From contig CATXEA010000048.1 in assembly GCA_958367245.1 (NCBI GenBank), positions 1 through 10,205 of the forward strand: DNA of 10,205 bases, given 5' to 3'. The translations under genes and the position numbers were made by a program. The notes under the pieces were generated by a model. It was not told where the DNA came from. It made no database searches and saw nothing but the letters and a program-made list of their open reading frames with translations. Source of the stretch: an uncultured Blautia sp. (GTDB lineage: Bacteria; Bacillota; Clostridia; Lachnospirales; Lachnospiraceae). Shown one piece after another: positions 1 through 6,321 of this stretch (position 1 is the first letter of the stretch; the number at the start of each line of letters is the position of its first letter).

Positions 1-7
1 CGGAATG

Positions 8-35
8 GCGCTCCGTTCCTTCGGAACGGATGCGC
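8..35. repeat. Hairpin-forming inverted repeat
   Basis: An 8-bp arm TCCGTTCC (12-19) and its complement GGAACGGA (23-30) flank a 3-nt loop. Outside this, GCGC (8-11) can pair with GCGC (32-35) across a single bulged T at 31, giving about 12 bp of stem. It is followed by AGATTT rather than a clear T-tract, so it is a weak terminator candidate for whatever lies upstream of the window, or a piece of a dispersed palindromic repeat. The structure is visible; its role is unknown. Confidence 0.45.
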
Positions 36-143
36 AGATTTCGCGGAATATGCAGTCATATGTCACTTACAAAAGAAAAAAAGAAATAGAGCATACATTT
101 CGAGGAATCCTTTTATGTACGGAAGATAACGATACATAAGTTC

Positions 144-153
144 AGGAAAGGAG
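144..153 (+). promoter_or_regulatory. Ribosome binding site deciding a GTG start
   Basis: AGGAAAGGAG lies 7 nt before the GTG at 161. No ATG in the same frame is nearby, and the family's N-terminal helix begins directly after this GTG, so the GTG is the likely start. Confidence 0.65.
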
Positions 154-160
154 AATCCTC

Positions 161-1066
161 GTGGGAAATCATACTATTTTTGATGATGTTTTCCGGACGA
201 TGCTGGAAAAAATGCCGGAGCTTGTTATTCCGTTAATCAATGAAGTTTTTGGCACGGAATATCCGGAAGATATTTCTATTATTCAAAAGAGAAACGAGCA
301 TGAGACAAAAAGCGGGGAAATCATTACGGATTCCCATTTGTTTATTGGGAACAGGGTCTATCATATTGAATGTCAGAGTACCGGTGATCCCGCAATGGTC
401 ATCCGCATGGTTGAATATGATTTTGCCACAGCTTTGGAATACGCACAAAGAGAAAACGGAAAAGTCCGTATATATTTTCCGCATTCTTGCGTACTATATC
501 TTCGTGGGAAGTATGGAACAGATATGCTGGAGATGGAAATAGTGATGCCGGATGGCAGGACACTGGAATATCATGTACCCGTCATCCGGATGGAACAGTA
601 TACGAGAGACGCAATCTTCCGTAAAAAACTGCTGTTTCTGCTTCCGTTCTATGTCATACGTTATGAAAAGCGGAAAAAAGAACTGGAAGAAAATACAGAG
701 AAACTGGACAGTCTGCTGTCCGAATACCGTCTCATCGAAAAGCATCTGGAAGAAGAGCTTCTTGATAAGGGAAAGGAAAAAGAATACCGGGATTTAATTG
801 AGCTTATTATCCGAATTGCTGACTACATTTTCGAGGATTCGGGAAAAGCAAGAAAAGGAGTAGGTGATGTTATGGGCGGAAATGTACTGGAACTGGAATC
901 TGACCGACTGATTCAGCAGGGCGTTACACGCGGAGAAGAACAGCAGGCGCTGAAAAGCGCACGGCTGATGCTGATAGATGGGAAATTGTCGTTGGAAGAA
1001 ATTTCCCGCTTTTCAGGGTTGGAACAGGAAAGAATCAAGCAGTTAAAAAAAGAAGAGAACTTGTAA
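161..1066 (+). CDS. Rpn-family / PD-(D/E)XK nuclease family protein (transposase-like)
   Basis: 301-aa protein of the Rpn/PDDEXK_2 type (recombination-promoting nuclease, often annotated as putative transposase). The N-terminus (residues 6-30, F-D-D-V-F-R then a helix ending in N-E-V-F-G) is the usual family opening. The putative active site is D57 with E70-x-Q72 in H-I-E-C-Q, the PD-(D/E)XK-like arrangement of this family. Residues 160-205 are rich in Lys/Glu and probably helical or coiled-coil. The C-terminal segment (about 248-298, with Q-Q-G-x-x-R-G-E-E) is a tail common in these proteins. Rpn members are DNA endonucleases implicated in recA-independent recombination; that this copy is active is inference. 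The gene looks full length, stands alone, starts with GTG and is followed within 30 bp by a terminator. Such genes are usually multicopy accessory genes in gut Firmicutes. No inverted repeats or target duplication were seen around it. Confidence 0.82.
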   Translation: MGNHTIFDDVFRTMLEKMPELVIPLINEVFGTEYPEDISIIQKRNEHETKSGEIITDSHLFIGNRVYHIECQSTGDPAMVIRMVEYDFATALEYAQRENGKVRIYFPHSCVLYLRGKYGTDMLEMEIVMPDGRTLEYHVPVIRMEQYTRDAIFRKKLLFLLPFYVIRYEKRKKELEENTEKLDSLLSEYRLIEKHLEEELLDKGKEKEYRDLIELIIRIADYIFEDSGKARKGVGDVMGGNVLELESDRLIQQGVTRGEEQQALKSARLMLIDGKLSLEEISRFSGLEQERIKQLKKEENL

Positions 1067-1089
1067 TAAAAAGATGATTTATGCTAGAA

Positions 1090-1121
1090 AGCAGACCGGA
1101 CAGACAGTTCCGGTCTGTTTA
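1090..1121 (+). terminator. Rho-independent terminator of the Rpn-family gene (repeat copy 1)
   Basis: A 9-bp perfect stem, CAGACCGGA (1092-1100) with TCCGGTCTG (1109-1117), has an 8-nt loop and is flanked by A's upstream and TTTATTG downstream. It starts 25 bp after the stop codon. Positions 1090-1120 are identical to 4861-4891, so this terminator is a repeated cassette. Confidence 0.8.
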
Positions 1122-1133
1122 TTGTATAAAGAA

Positions 1134-1156
1134 AACCACGCGATAGTCGCGTGGTT
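1134..1156 (-). terminator. Hairpin terminator, mainly for the minus-strand membrane gene
   Basis: A perfect 10-bp stem, AACCACGCGA (1134-1143) and TCGCGTGGTT (1147-1156), has a 3-nt loop. Read on the minus strand it is followed by TTCTTTATAC, a reasonable U-rich tail, and lies about 80 nt beyond the stop of the membrane protein gene. On the plus strand it is followed by CTGTTTA and could act as a back-up terminator for the Rpn-family gene. Confidence 0.65.
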
Positions 1157-1236
1157 CTGTTTACAGAAAAATTTTGCGGAAAATTCCAATAGGATTATTT
1201 GATAAATTGAGCAATACAGTTGTCCCGTTTTGAAAA

Positions 1237-1608
1237 CTATTCTATAAAGTAGAGCAAAAATAAAGCAAATACAATAACTCCTATGGCTACATATACACAC
1301 CTCTTTTCTGTGGTGACTTCTTTTTGATAAAAGCGAAACAATTCTCCAGAATGCCTTTTTTTATTTTGGTGACCAATAATTGCATATATCACAAGGAATG
1401 CAAATCCAAATAGTAAAATTGCAATCAGTCGTCCCACAGCAGAAGGAATGGTGTATTGACCTAGTACGATACATAGTAGGATAATAAAATTCTCTATTTT
1501 ACTTTGACCATATCTTAAAGGAAGTTCTTGTCGAAAATTTGTATACATCGTTTTTCCAAAATAAATGGTGATGCATATTAAGAACAATAGATAGATTATC
1601 ATGCCCAT
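1237..1608 (-). CDS. Small multi-pass membrane protein, function unknown
   Basis: 123-aa hydrophobic protein that I do not recognise. Four likely membrane segments are visible at about residues 3-18, 39-56, 58-79 and 103-122. Polar loops lie at 19-38 and, strongly basic, at 80-102 (Q-N-K-K-R-H and E-K-R). No catalytic or transporter motif is evident. The ATG at 1608 is preceded by GGAGGGG with about 4-nt spacing, a strong Shine-Dalgarno, which supports a real gene despite the small size. That Shine-Dalgarno lies inside the last codons of the frameshifted upstream peptide reading frame, whose TGA (1601-1599) overlaps this start, so translation was probably coupled to it. Convergent with the Rpn-family gene. 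Possible roles (immunity or export partner of the small peptide, or simple hypothetical membrane protein) are speculation. Confidence 0.6.
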   Translation of the reverse strand: MGMIIYLLFLICITIYFGKTMYTNFRQELPLRYGQSKIENFIILLCIVLGQYTIPSAVGRLIAILLFGFAFLVIYAIIGHQNKKRHSGELFRFYQKEVTTEKRCVYVAIGVIVFALFLLYFIE

Positions 1609-1771
1609 TGAGCCCCTCCATAGTCTATACCGTATAAATTTGGGACAATATATTGCATAAGCTTGGAGATAGCGCCGTCATCGTTGGGACTATAATAAGC
1701 ATCGCCATCATAGTATACCTCATTAATGTAAGGCAAATGATTAATAATGCAGAAATTATTCGTTTAATCAT
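1599..1771 (-). pseudogene. Frameshifted small secreted-peptide gene
   Basis: On the minus strand an ATG at 1771 follows AGAGAGG with 7-nt spacing. It opens a 48-codon frame (stop TAG 1627-1625) whose first 16 residues, MIKRIISALLIICLTL, look like a signal peptide or membrane anchor. The remainder of that frame is low-quality sequence (Met/Ile/Thr rich). From about 1724 a frame offset by one base gives 41 residues of much more protein-like sequence: it begins N-E-V-Y-Y-D-G-D-A-Y, includes S-P-N-D-D-G, and ends Y-G-G-A-Q-W-A before TGA at 1601-1599. It has no ATG of its own near its beginning, and its only early alternative start (TTG at 1736) lacks a ribosome binding site. The simplest reading is one gene of roughly 57 codons, signal peptide plus acidic, Tyr/Gly-rich mature part, broken by a single-base indel around 1721-1730. 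A sequencing error or a recoded frame cannot be excluded. No family recognised. Confidence 0.5.
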
Positions 1772-2244
1772 AAAGAGTCCTCTCTTTAATATTCGTCGCT
1801 TTTATACAAGAATAGCTATATAATAAAAAACATATAATTTTGAAGAGTGCACTGAAATTACCTTATCTTTCAAATTATACTTTTAGAATAGAGTGACTTT
1901 ACAAGAATATATCATAAAAATACTGAAAACACAATGGCTTTTGTTGAAAATCCCAAACACAATAGAGGAGATAATGGTAAGAAAAATCATAATTAATAAG
2001 AGTGGCAGTATCCAGCCCCAGATGTTCAATTCCGCAAAATATGAGTTTAAGAGAGCTGCCCTCGAAGCAGATCAGGAACATGATCCGTTGGAAGAACGAC
2101 AAGATCTGTCACAGAATAGGGATGAGTGGGAGCGTTAATATCTTTCACACCAACCGAAATCGATACAATTCGTGTCGGTGTAGGGCGGTAGAATTGAATA
2201 AAAATAAAATGTTGCGAAATAATTACAAAAAAATAAATTGTATA
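1772..2244. other. AT-rich, gene-poor intergenic stretch
   Basis: Between the minus-strand peptide gene and the promoter of the secreted protein the sequence is strongly AT-rich and has no confidently coding frame. Frames are short, lack convincing family signatures and change repeatedly, as in decayed accessory DNA. One small ORF with a possible ribosome binding site is listed separately (1974-2138). The promoter of the minus-strand pair should lie in roughly 1791-1860, but I could not pick a convincing -35/-10 pair there. No tRNA-like fold, direct repeat array or insertion-sequence end was recognised. Confidence 0.5.
1974..2138 (+). CDS. Doubtful small ORF, possibly a gene remnant
   Basis: A 54-residue frame begins at an ATG (1974) with GAGGAG only 3 nt upstream, which is close for a ribosome binding site. 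An in-frame GTG at 1893 would extend it to 81 residues but has no ribosome binding site. The product is hydrophilic: its N-terminus is M-V-R-K-I-I-I-N-K-S-G-S-I, and a charged C-terminal part ends in N-R-D-E-W-E-R. I recognise no family. Composition from residue 8 onwards is protein-like, so this may be a fragment of a longer gene (phage or plasmid origin is only a guess). It sits alone in AT-rich DNA with no terminator of its own. Confidence 0.25.
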   Translation: MVRKIIINKSGSIQPQMFNSAKYEFKRAALEADQEHDPLEERQDLSQNRDEWER

Positions 2245-2276
2245 TTGACATGCTAACGGGCGAGTGATACTATAAT
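2245..2276 (+). promoter_or_regulatory. Sigma-A-type promoter of the BspA-like gene
   Basis: A perfect -35 TTGACA (2245-2250) is followed at 17 bp by TACTAT (2268-2273) with an extended -10 TG at 2265-2266. An overlapping perfect TATAAT (2271-2276) sits at 20 bp. Transcription would start near 2281-2285, leaving a leader of about 80 nt with no obvious riboswitch. Confidence 0.65.
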
Positions 2277-2351
2277 GATATATTTTAATATTGCATATGA
2301 ATAAATAATATGTAGAGTAGAATGGAAACTGTAACTGTTGAAAATTTTCAG

Positions 2352-2358
2352 AAAGGAG
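2352..2358 (+). promoter_or_regulatory. Ribosome binding site of the BspA-like gene
   Basis: AAAGGAG lies 7 nt before the ATG at 2366. It fixes the start immediately ahead of a classic signal peptide. Confidence 0.75.
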
Positions 2359-2365
2359 CAAAAGT

Positions 2366-4825
2366 ATGTTGAGAAAAAAGTGGGAAAGAACCTTTCTTGT
2401 AACGGTACTTGCAATGACAATGTCTTTGACACCTGTTTCTGCATTCGGAAGTGAAGCATTTACAGATGGCGGTGAAGTTGGACAGGCAGACGGGAGCGCA
2501 GATTCGTTTGTGGAAGAAGATTTGCCGGAGAATGTTTTTGATGACGGAGTAGGAACAGAATCCGTATCGGAAGTGCCGGATATGACTTCAGAGCCTGTTG
2601 TTTCAGCGGAAACAGAGTTGTCTTCGGATCAGTTTGTTTACGAAGGAGTAATATACCGCAAAGATACCGGAAGGGATACCTGTGGAATTGTAGGCTACAC
2701 AGAGGAAGTGCCTGAGAATCTTACTCTGAAAGAATACGTCAGTGACGGAACGAAAGACTTGTTTGTATACTCTATAGCAGACAAAGCTTTTCAGAATTGT
2801 ACGAAATTAAAAAAAGTATCTGTAGAATCAGCCTTCTTTGAGGTAGGAAAAAATATCTTCGATGGCTGTGAGGGGCTTACCGTTGAGTGTTATCGCTACA
2901 CCTATATTTATAATGACCTTAAGGATAATGAAAAAATAAATCTGGTAGTAAGAGAACGTCCCGTAAATGAAGATGGTGATGAGGAAGTAGAGGTTGATAA
3001 TGTTTCGTATTGGGCTGGTTTTTTTGAGCGGCCCAGACCTTATTATCTTGCTGAAGGACTAAGAGGGGCTGTTTCTGTAAAAAGAGGGCTGTACGGTACA
3101 CCGGTAACTGAGTTTATAGCGGCAAAAAAAGATATTGAGAGAGTAGAATTTCCAGATACAATACAGAGAATAGGAAGCTTCGACAACTGCATGTTCCGCT
3201 GTACCATGCTTCGTGAACTTATTATTCCGGATCATATTACAAAGATTGATGGGGAGTTTATAGCAAGTGATTGTAAGAATCTGGAATATGTGCATACGGG
3301 GAATGGCTATCGTCGCATAGAAGCCAGTGATTACAGTGATTGTCCGAATTTGAAGAAAGTGGAGATAGGAACAAGTGTTGAAGCAATTGATGACGGTGCA
3401 TTTAAGAATTGTTACAGCTTGAAAGAACTTTATATTCCTTCCAATGTGAAGGAGATATCTGCAACCGCTTTTTGGGGAATTGAAGACAGTATAACGATTA
3501 TTGGAGAGACGGGTTCTTATGCAGAGGCTTATGCTTCTTCCATGGGAATTAAGTTCAGAAGTAACGGGAAGACAGCAGAAACTTCCGTACTTAAATTGAA
3601 TAAACCAGTCGTGTCCGGAAATGTGATTGATGTATCTGTTTCCGGAGAAAATACTGATATTTTGAAATATGAATACAGGGTAGATAAGGTTGCGGAAGGT
3701 GAACCATATGAAGGACAGGATGTAGAGTTACTGATACCGGGTACGTTAATTGCGGCTTGGGAGGAAAGAGTACAAACTTTTGAAACGAAGGATACTGTTG
3801 CGAAAATTCCATACCTTCTGGAGGCAAGAGATTATTATGTCAGGGTCCGCGGCTTAAAAAAGGACAAAACATGGACGATATGGAGTCCTCCGAAAAAAGC
3901 AACGGTTAAAGTAAACACACCGGCTCAGCCGGAAATCGGTAAAGTTACTGTAAATGGTTCAACAGTAACGGTAACTTTGGAAAACAGAGATAAACATGCA
4001 GATGCATATGATTATGTATTGGGAGTCGAACCAAAAGAATCCAGTGACGATGGCTTCAGTCAGACTGTTCCAACTATAAAGAAATATGAACTGAAAGACA
4101 AGAATACTACTAAGGTTACCTTCAAAAATGTAAAAAAAGGGGCTTACTATCTGAGTGTGCGGGGATACTCAAAAGAAGGAAATAAGAAGTATTACAGTCT
4201 TCCTTCAAAAATAAGAAAGGTGAATGTTTTCCGCCCTGCAATGGTGAACGGGGTAAAGGTGACAGGAAGGACGGATTCTTCCGTTACCTGTAAATGGGAG
4301 TCAGAGAAGATTCGTCCGGATGGTTATGTGGTTTATGTGCAGGATAGCAGAACCGGAAAAAACATCAAACGTGTAAAAATAAAGAATTCATCTGTTTCTG
4401 TGACAGTGAAAGGGCTGGAAGCAGGACAGCGCTATAAGATTATTGTCCGCGCTTACAACCGCGTAAATGGCAGGAATTATTATTCGGATTATGATGAAAG
4501 TCAGGCAATCTGCTTTACTGCGCCCGGAACACCGTCCCTGAAAGGGAAAGCAGTTTCCGGTCATAAGGTAAAGCTTAACTGGAGCGGCGCTTTTGCAGCT
4601 TATGAGGACGGGGAATGCAGTTACGTGATTTATTACCGCAATGCGAAAGATAAAAGCTATCAGCGGCTTGTGAAGCTTTCAGAAGGGGAAGAGAGCTTCA
4701 CCACAAAGACTTTGAAGAAAAACAATACTTATTATTTTAAAATGCGTGGAATCATCCGTGACGAGGATGGTAATTATGCCACGAATGGAGCTTATTCCAA
4801 TGTAGTTAAGGTAACCGTTAAATAA
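2366..4825 (+). CDS. Secreted BspA-like leucine-rich repeat protein with fibronectin type III-like domains
   Basis: 819-aa exported protein. Residues 1 to about 29 are a signal peptide (R-K-K-W-E-R, then a hydrophobic core, then T-P-V-S-A). Residues 30-88 are an acidic, low-complexity linker rich in E/D/S/V. Residues 90-397 carry BspA-like (LRR_5) repeats. The clearest units are at 138-153 (K-A-F-Q-N-C-T-K-L-K-K-V), 257-295, 301-335 and 340-366 (G-A-F-K-N-C-Y-S-L-K-E-L). They close with G-S-Y-A-E-A-Y-A (383-390), the usual end of this repeat type. Then come about four beta-rich Fn3-like modules, near 409-516, 519-620, 624-718 and 721-819; the last two are the most typical, with Y-x-V-x-V-R-A-Y-like strands. 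Family knowledge points to adhesion or binding of host or dietary polymers at the cell surface; the ligand is unknown. There is no LPXTG motif, C-terminal membrane helix or SLH domain, so it is either released or held non-covalently. Own promoter and terminator, so monocistronic. Confidence 0.85.
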   Translation: MLRKKWERTFLVTVLAMTMSLTPVSAFGSEAFTDGGEVGQADGSADSFVEEDLPENVFDDGVGTESVSEVPDMTSEPVVSAETELSSDQFVYEGVIYRKDTGRDTCGIVGYTEEVPENLTLKEYVSDGTKDLFVYSIADKAFQNCTKLKKVSVESAFFEVGKNIFDGCEGLTVECYRYTYIYNDLKDNEKINLVVRERPVNEDGDEEVEVDNVSYWAGFFERPRPYYLAEGLRGAVSVKRGLYGTPVTEFIAAKKDIERVEFPDTIQRIGSFDNCMFRCTMLRELIIPDHITKIDGEFIASDCKNLEYVHTGNGYRRIEASDYSDCPNLKKVEIGTSVEAIDDGAFKNCYSLKELYIPSNVKEISATAFWGIEDSITIIGETGSYAEAYASSMGIKFRSNGKTAETSVLKLNKPVVSGNVIDVSVSGENTDILKYEYRVDKVAEGEPYEGQDVELLIPGTLIAAWEERVQTFETKDTVAKIPYLLEARDYYVRVRGLKKDKTWTIWSPPKKATVKVNTPAQPEIGKVTVNGSTVTVTLENRDKHADAYDYVLGVEPKESSDDGFSQTVPTIKKYELKDKNTTKVTFKNVKKGAYYLSVRGYSKEGNKKYYSLPSKIRKVNVFRPAMVNGVKVTGRTDSSVTCKWESEKIRPDGYVVYVQDSRTGKNIKRVKIKNSSVSVTVKGLEAGQRYKIIVRAYNRVNGRNYYSDYDESQAICFTAPGTPSLKGKAVSGHKVKLNWSGAFAAYEDGECSYVIYYRNAKDKSYQRLVKLSEGEESFTTKTLKKNNTYYFKMRGIIRDEDGNYATNGAYSNVVKVTVK

Positions 4826-4860
4826 AAAAGGAATCTTATTTATATAGACCAATCCTCCAG

Positions 4861-4892
4861 AGCAGACCGGACAGACAGTTCCGGTCTGTTTT
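4861..4892 (+). terminator. Rho-independent terminator of the BspA-like gene (repeat copy 2)
   Basis: The stem CAGACCGGA (4863-4871) pairs with TCCGGTCTG (4880-4888) across the loop CAGACAGT, followed by TTTTCT. It lies 35 bp after the stop codon. The 31 bp 4861-4891, loop included, are identical to the terminator behind the Rpn-family gene. Confidence 0.82.
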
Positions 4893-4952
4893 CTGCGTGT
4901 ATATCCCGGTGTTTTCAAATGTGTACAGAATTGAAAACAAGATATATTTTTA

Positions 4953-4982
4953 TTGCAATTTCATAAGAAGATGTTCTATAAT
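4953..4982 (+). promoter_or_regulatory. Probable promoter of the coaBC-panT-coaX operon
   Basis: TTGCAA (4953-4958) and a perfect TATAAT (4977-4982) are separated by 18 bp, placing the start near 4989 and giving a leader of about 80 nt. A second TATAAT at 5011-5016 lacks a -35 partner. No recognisable riboswitch fold was found in the leader. Confidence 0.55.
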
Positions 4983-5057
4983 GTTATCGGATAAAAACAA
5001 AGCATCCTATTATAATATTGTACCTATACGATATGTTTGTTATAAAAGAAAAGGGAA

Positions 5058-5064
5058 AGAGGAG
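5058..5064 (+). promoter_or_regulatory. coaBC: Ribosome binding site deciding the coaBC start
   Basis: AGAGGAG lies 6 nt before the ATG at 5071. The open frame continues upstream to 4897, but that part has no ribosome binding site, would overlap the promoter, and does not resemble CoaBC. Confidence 0.8.
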
Positions 5065-5070
5065 AGAAGC

Positions 5071-6267
5071 ATGTTTCAGGGAAAAACAGTTTTATTGGGA
5101 GTCACGGGAAGTATTGCCGCATATAAAATTGCCGGTCTGGCAAGCGCCTTAAAGAAACGCCATGCAGATGTGCATGTTTTGATGACACAAAACGCGACGA
5201 ATTTCATAAATCCCATTACCTTTGAAACGCTCACAGGAAATAAGTGTCTGGTGGATACCTTTGACAGAAATTTCCAGTTTCAGGTAGAGCATGTTTCCAT
5301 TGCAAAAAAGGCAGACGTTGTTATGATCGCACCTGCCAGCGCCAATGTGATAGGAAAGCTTGCCCACGGTATTGCAGACGATATGCTGACTACAACAGTC
5401 ATGGCCTGTAAGTGTAAGAAATTCATCTCTCCTGCCATGAACACAAATATGTATGAGAATCCGGTTGTTCAGGACAATCTGAAAATTCTGGAGCATTACG
5501 GCTATGAAGTTATTACTCCTGCGTCAGGCTACCTTGCCTGCGGAGACACAGGAGCAGGAAAAATGCCGGAGCCGGAAACCTTACTCTCTTATATTGAACG
5601 GGAAATTGCCTGCCCGAAGGATTTGCAGGGCAAAAAAATTCTTATCACTGCAGGACCTACTCAGGAAGCAGTGGATCCCGTAAGATTTCTGACAAACCAT
5701 TCTTCAGGAAAAATGGGCTATGCTCTTGCAAAAATGGCTATGCTTCGCGGAGCGGATGTCACGCTGGTCAGCGGACGTACCTCTCTTACACCGCCGCCTT
5801 TTGTTAAGACAGTGCCTGTTGTTTCTGCAAAAGATATGTTTGATGCAGTTACTGCAGTCAGCGGAGAACAGGATATCATTATCAAGGCTGCAGCAGTGGC
5901 AGATTACCGTTCCAAGACTGTCAGCGATGAAAAAATGAAGAAAAAAGACGGGGAGCTTTCCATAGAACTGGAACGCACGGACGACATCCTGAAATTTTTG
6001 GGAGAACATAAAAAAGAAGGACAGTTTCTCTGTGGATTTTCCATGGAAACCCAGAACATGATCGGTAATTCCAGAGCCAAGCTCACAAAGAAAAATCTGG
6101 ATATGGTAGCCGCCAATAATCTGAAAGTAGAAGGCGCCGGATTCCAGGGAGACACCAATGTGCTGACTCTGATTACACAGGAAGAAGAAGTATCACTCCC
6201 GCTTATGAGCAAAGAGGATGCAGCTTCAAAAATCCTGGATAAAATACTTATGCTTACCGAAGGGTAA
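5071..6267 (+). CDS. coaBC: Bifunctional phosphopantothenoylcysteine decarboxylase / phosphopantothenate-cysteine ligase
   Basis: 398-aa cytoplasmic enzyme carrying steps two and three of CoA synthesis: CoaB joins cysteine to 4'-phosphopantothenate using a nucleotide triphosphate, and CoaC (FMN-dependent) decarboxylates the product to 4'-phosphopantetheine. The CoaC half (1 to about 182) shows G-S-I-A-A-Y-K (13-19), the catalytic His at 74 (V-E-H-V), the P-A-S-A-N segment (88-92), P-A-M-N (121-124) and the flap cysteine C157 in A-C-G-D-T-G-A-G-K-M. The CoaB half (about 186-398) shows I-T-A-G-P-T-Q-E (192-199), N209 in the T-N-H-S-S-G-K-M-G motif (208-216), K-A-A-A-V-A-D-Y-R (272-280) and a lysine cluster near 288-292. 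Length is normal for the fused bacterial form. First gene of the operon; panT begins 54 bp downstream with no terminator between. Confidence 0.96.
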   Translation: MFQGKTVLLGVTGSIAAYKIAGLASALKKRHADVHVLMTQNATNFINPITFETLTGNKCLVDTFDRNFQFQVEHVSIAKKADVVMIAPASANVIGKLAHGIADDMLTTTVMACKCKKFISPAMNTNMYENPVVQDNLKILEHYGYEVITPASGYLACGDTGAGKMPEPETLLSYIEREIACPKDLQGKKILITAGPTQEAVDPVRFLTNHSSGKMGYALAKMAMLRGADVTLVSGRTSLTPPPFVKTVPVVSAKDMFDAVTAVSGEQDIIIKAAAVADYRSKTVSDEKMKKKDGELSIELERTDDILKFLGEHKKEGQFLCGFSMETQNMIGNSRAKLTKKNLDMVAANNLKVEGAGFQGDTNVLTLITQEEEVSLPLMSKEDAASKILDKILMLTEG

Positions 6268-6306
6268 GTACACACACCGTATTGTATCCCTTAAGGGAAC
6301 AGTAAC

Positions 6307-6313
6307 AAGGAGG
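6307..6313 (+). promoter_or_regulatory. panT: Ribosome binding site of panT
   Basis: AAGGAGG is a near-perfect Shine-Dalgarno, 8 nt before the ATG at 6322. Confidence 0.75.
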
Positions 6314-6321
6314 AAAAAACA

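Noticed and set aside
1079..1300. Minus-strand frame sharing a Q-T-G-T-V-C-P-V-C peptide with another frame at 4679-4918
   Set aside because: The shared peptide is only the translation of the duplicated terminator, not a conserved protein.
2139..2185. Imperfect inverted repeat around ACACCAACCGAAAT and its partner
   Set aside because: Pairing is interrupted by several mismatches and no function could be tied to it.
2138..2205. Short frame ending in T-E-I-D-T-I-R-V-G-V-G-R after the small ORF
   Set aside because: Protein-like for about 16 residues only, with no start codon or ribosome binding site; too short to call a gene remnant with confidence.
4897..5070. N-terminal extension of the coaBC frame
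   Set aside because: No ribosome binding site, it overlaps the promoter TTGCAA/TATAAT, and it does not resemble CoaBC; the ATG at 5071 has an excellent ribosome binding site.
5904..6275. Open frame of 123 codons on the minus strand
   Set aside because: Entirely antisense to the CoaB domain; Ser/Phe-rich composition typical of shadow frames.
6287..6298. 12-bp palindrome TCCCTTAAGGGA between coaBC and panT
   Set aside because: Too short for a stable hairpin, no T-tract, and such short palindromes occur by chance; could be an operator but there is no support.
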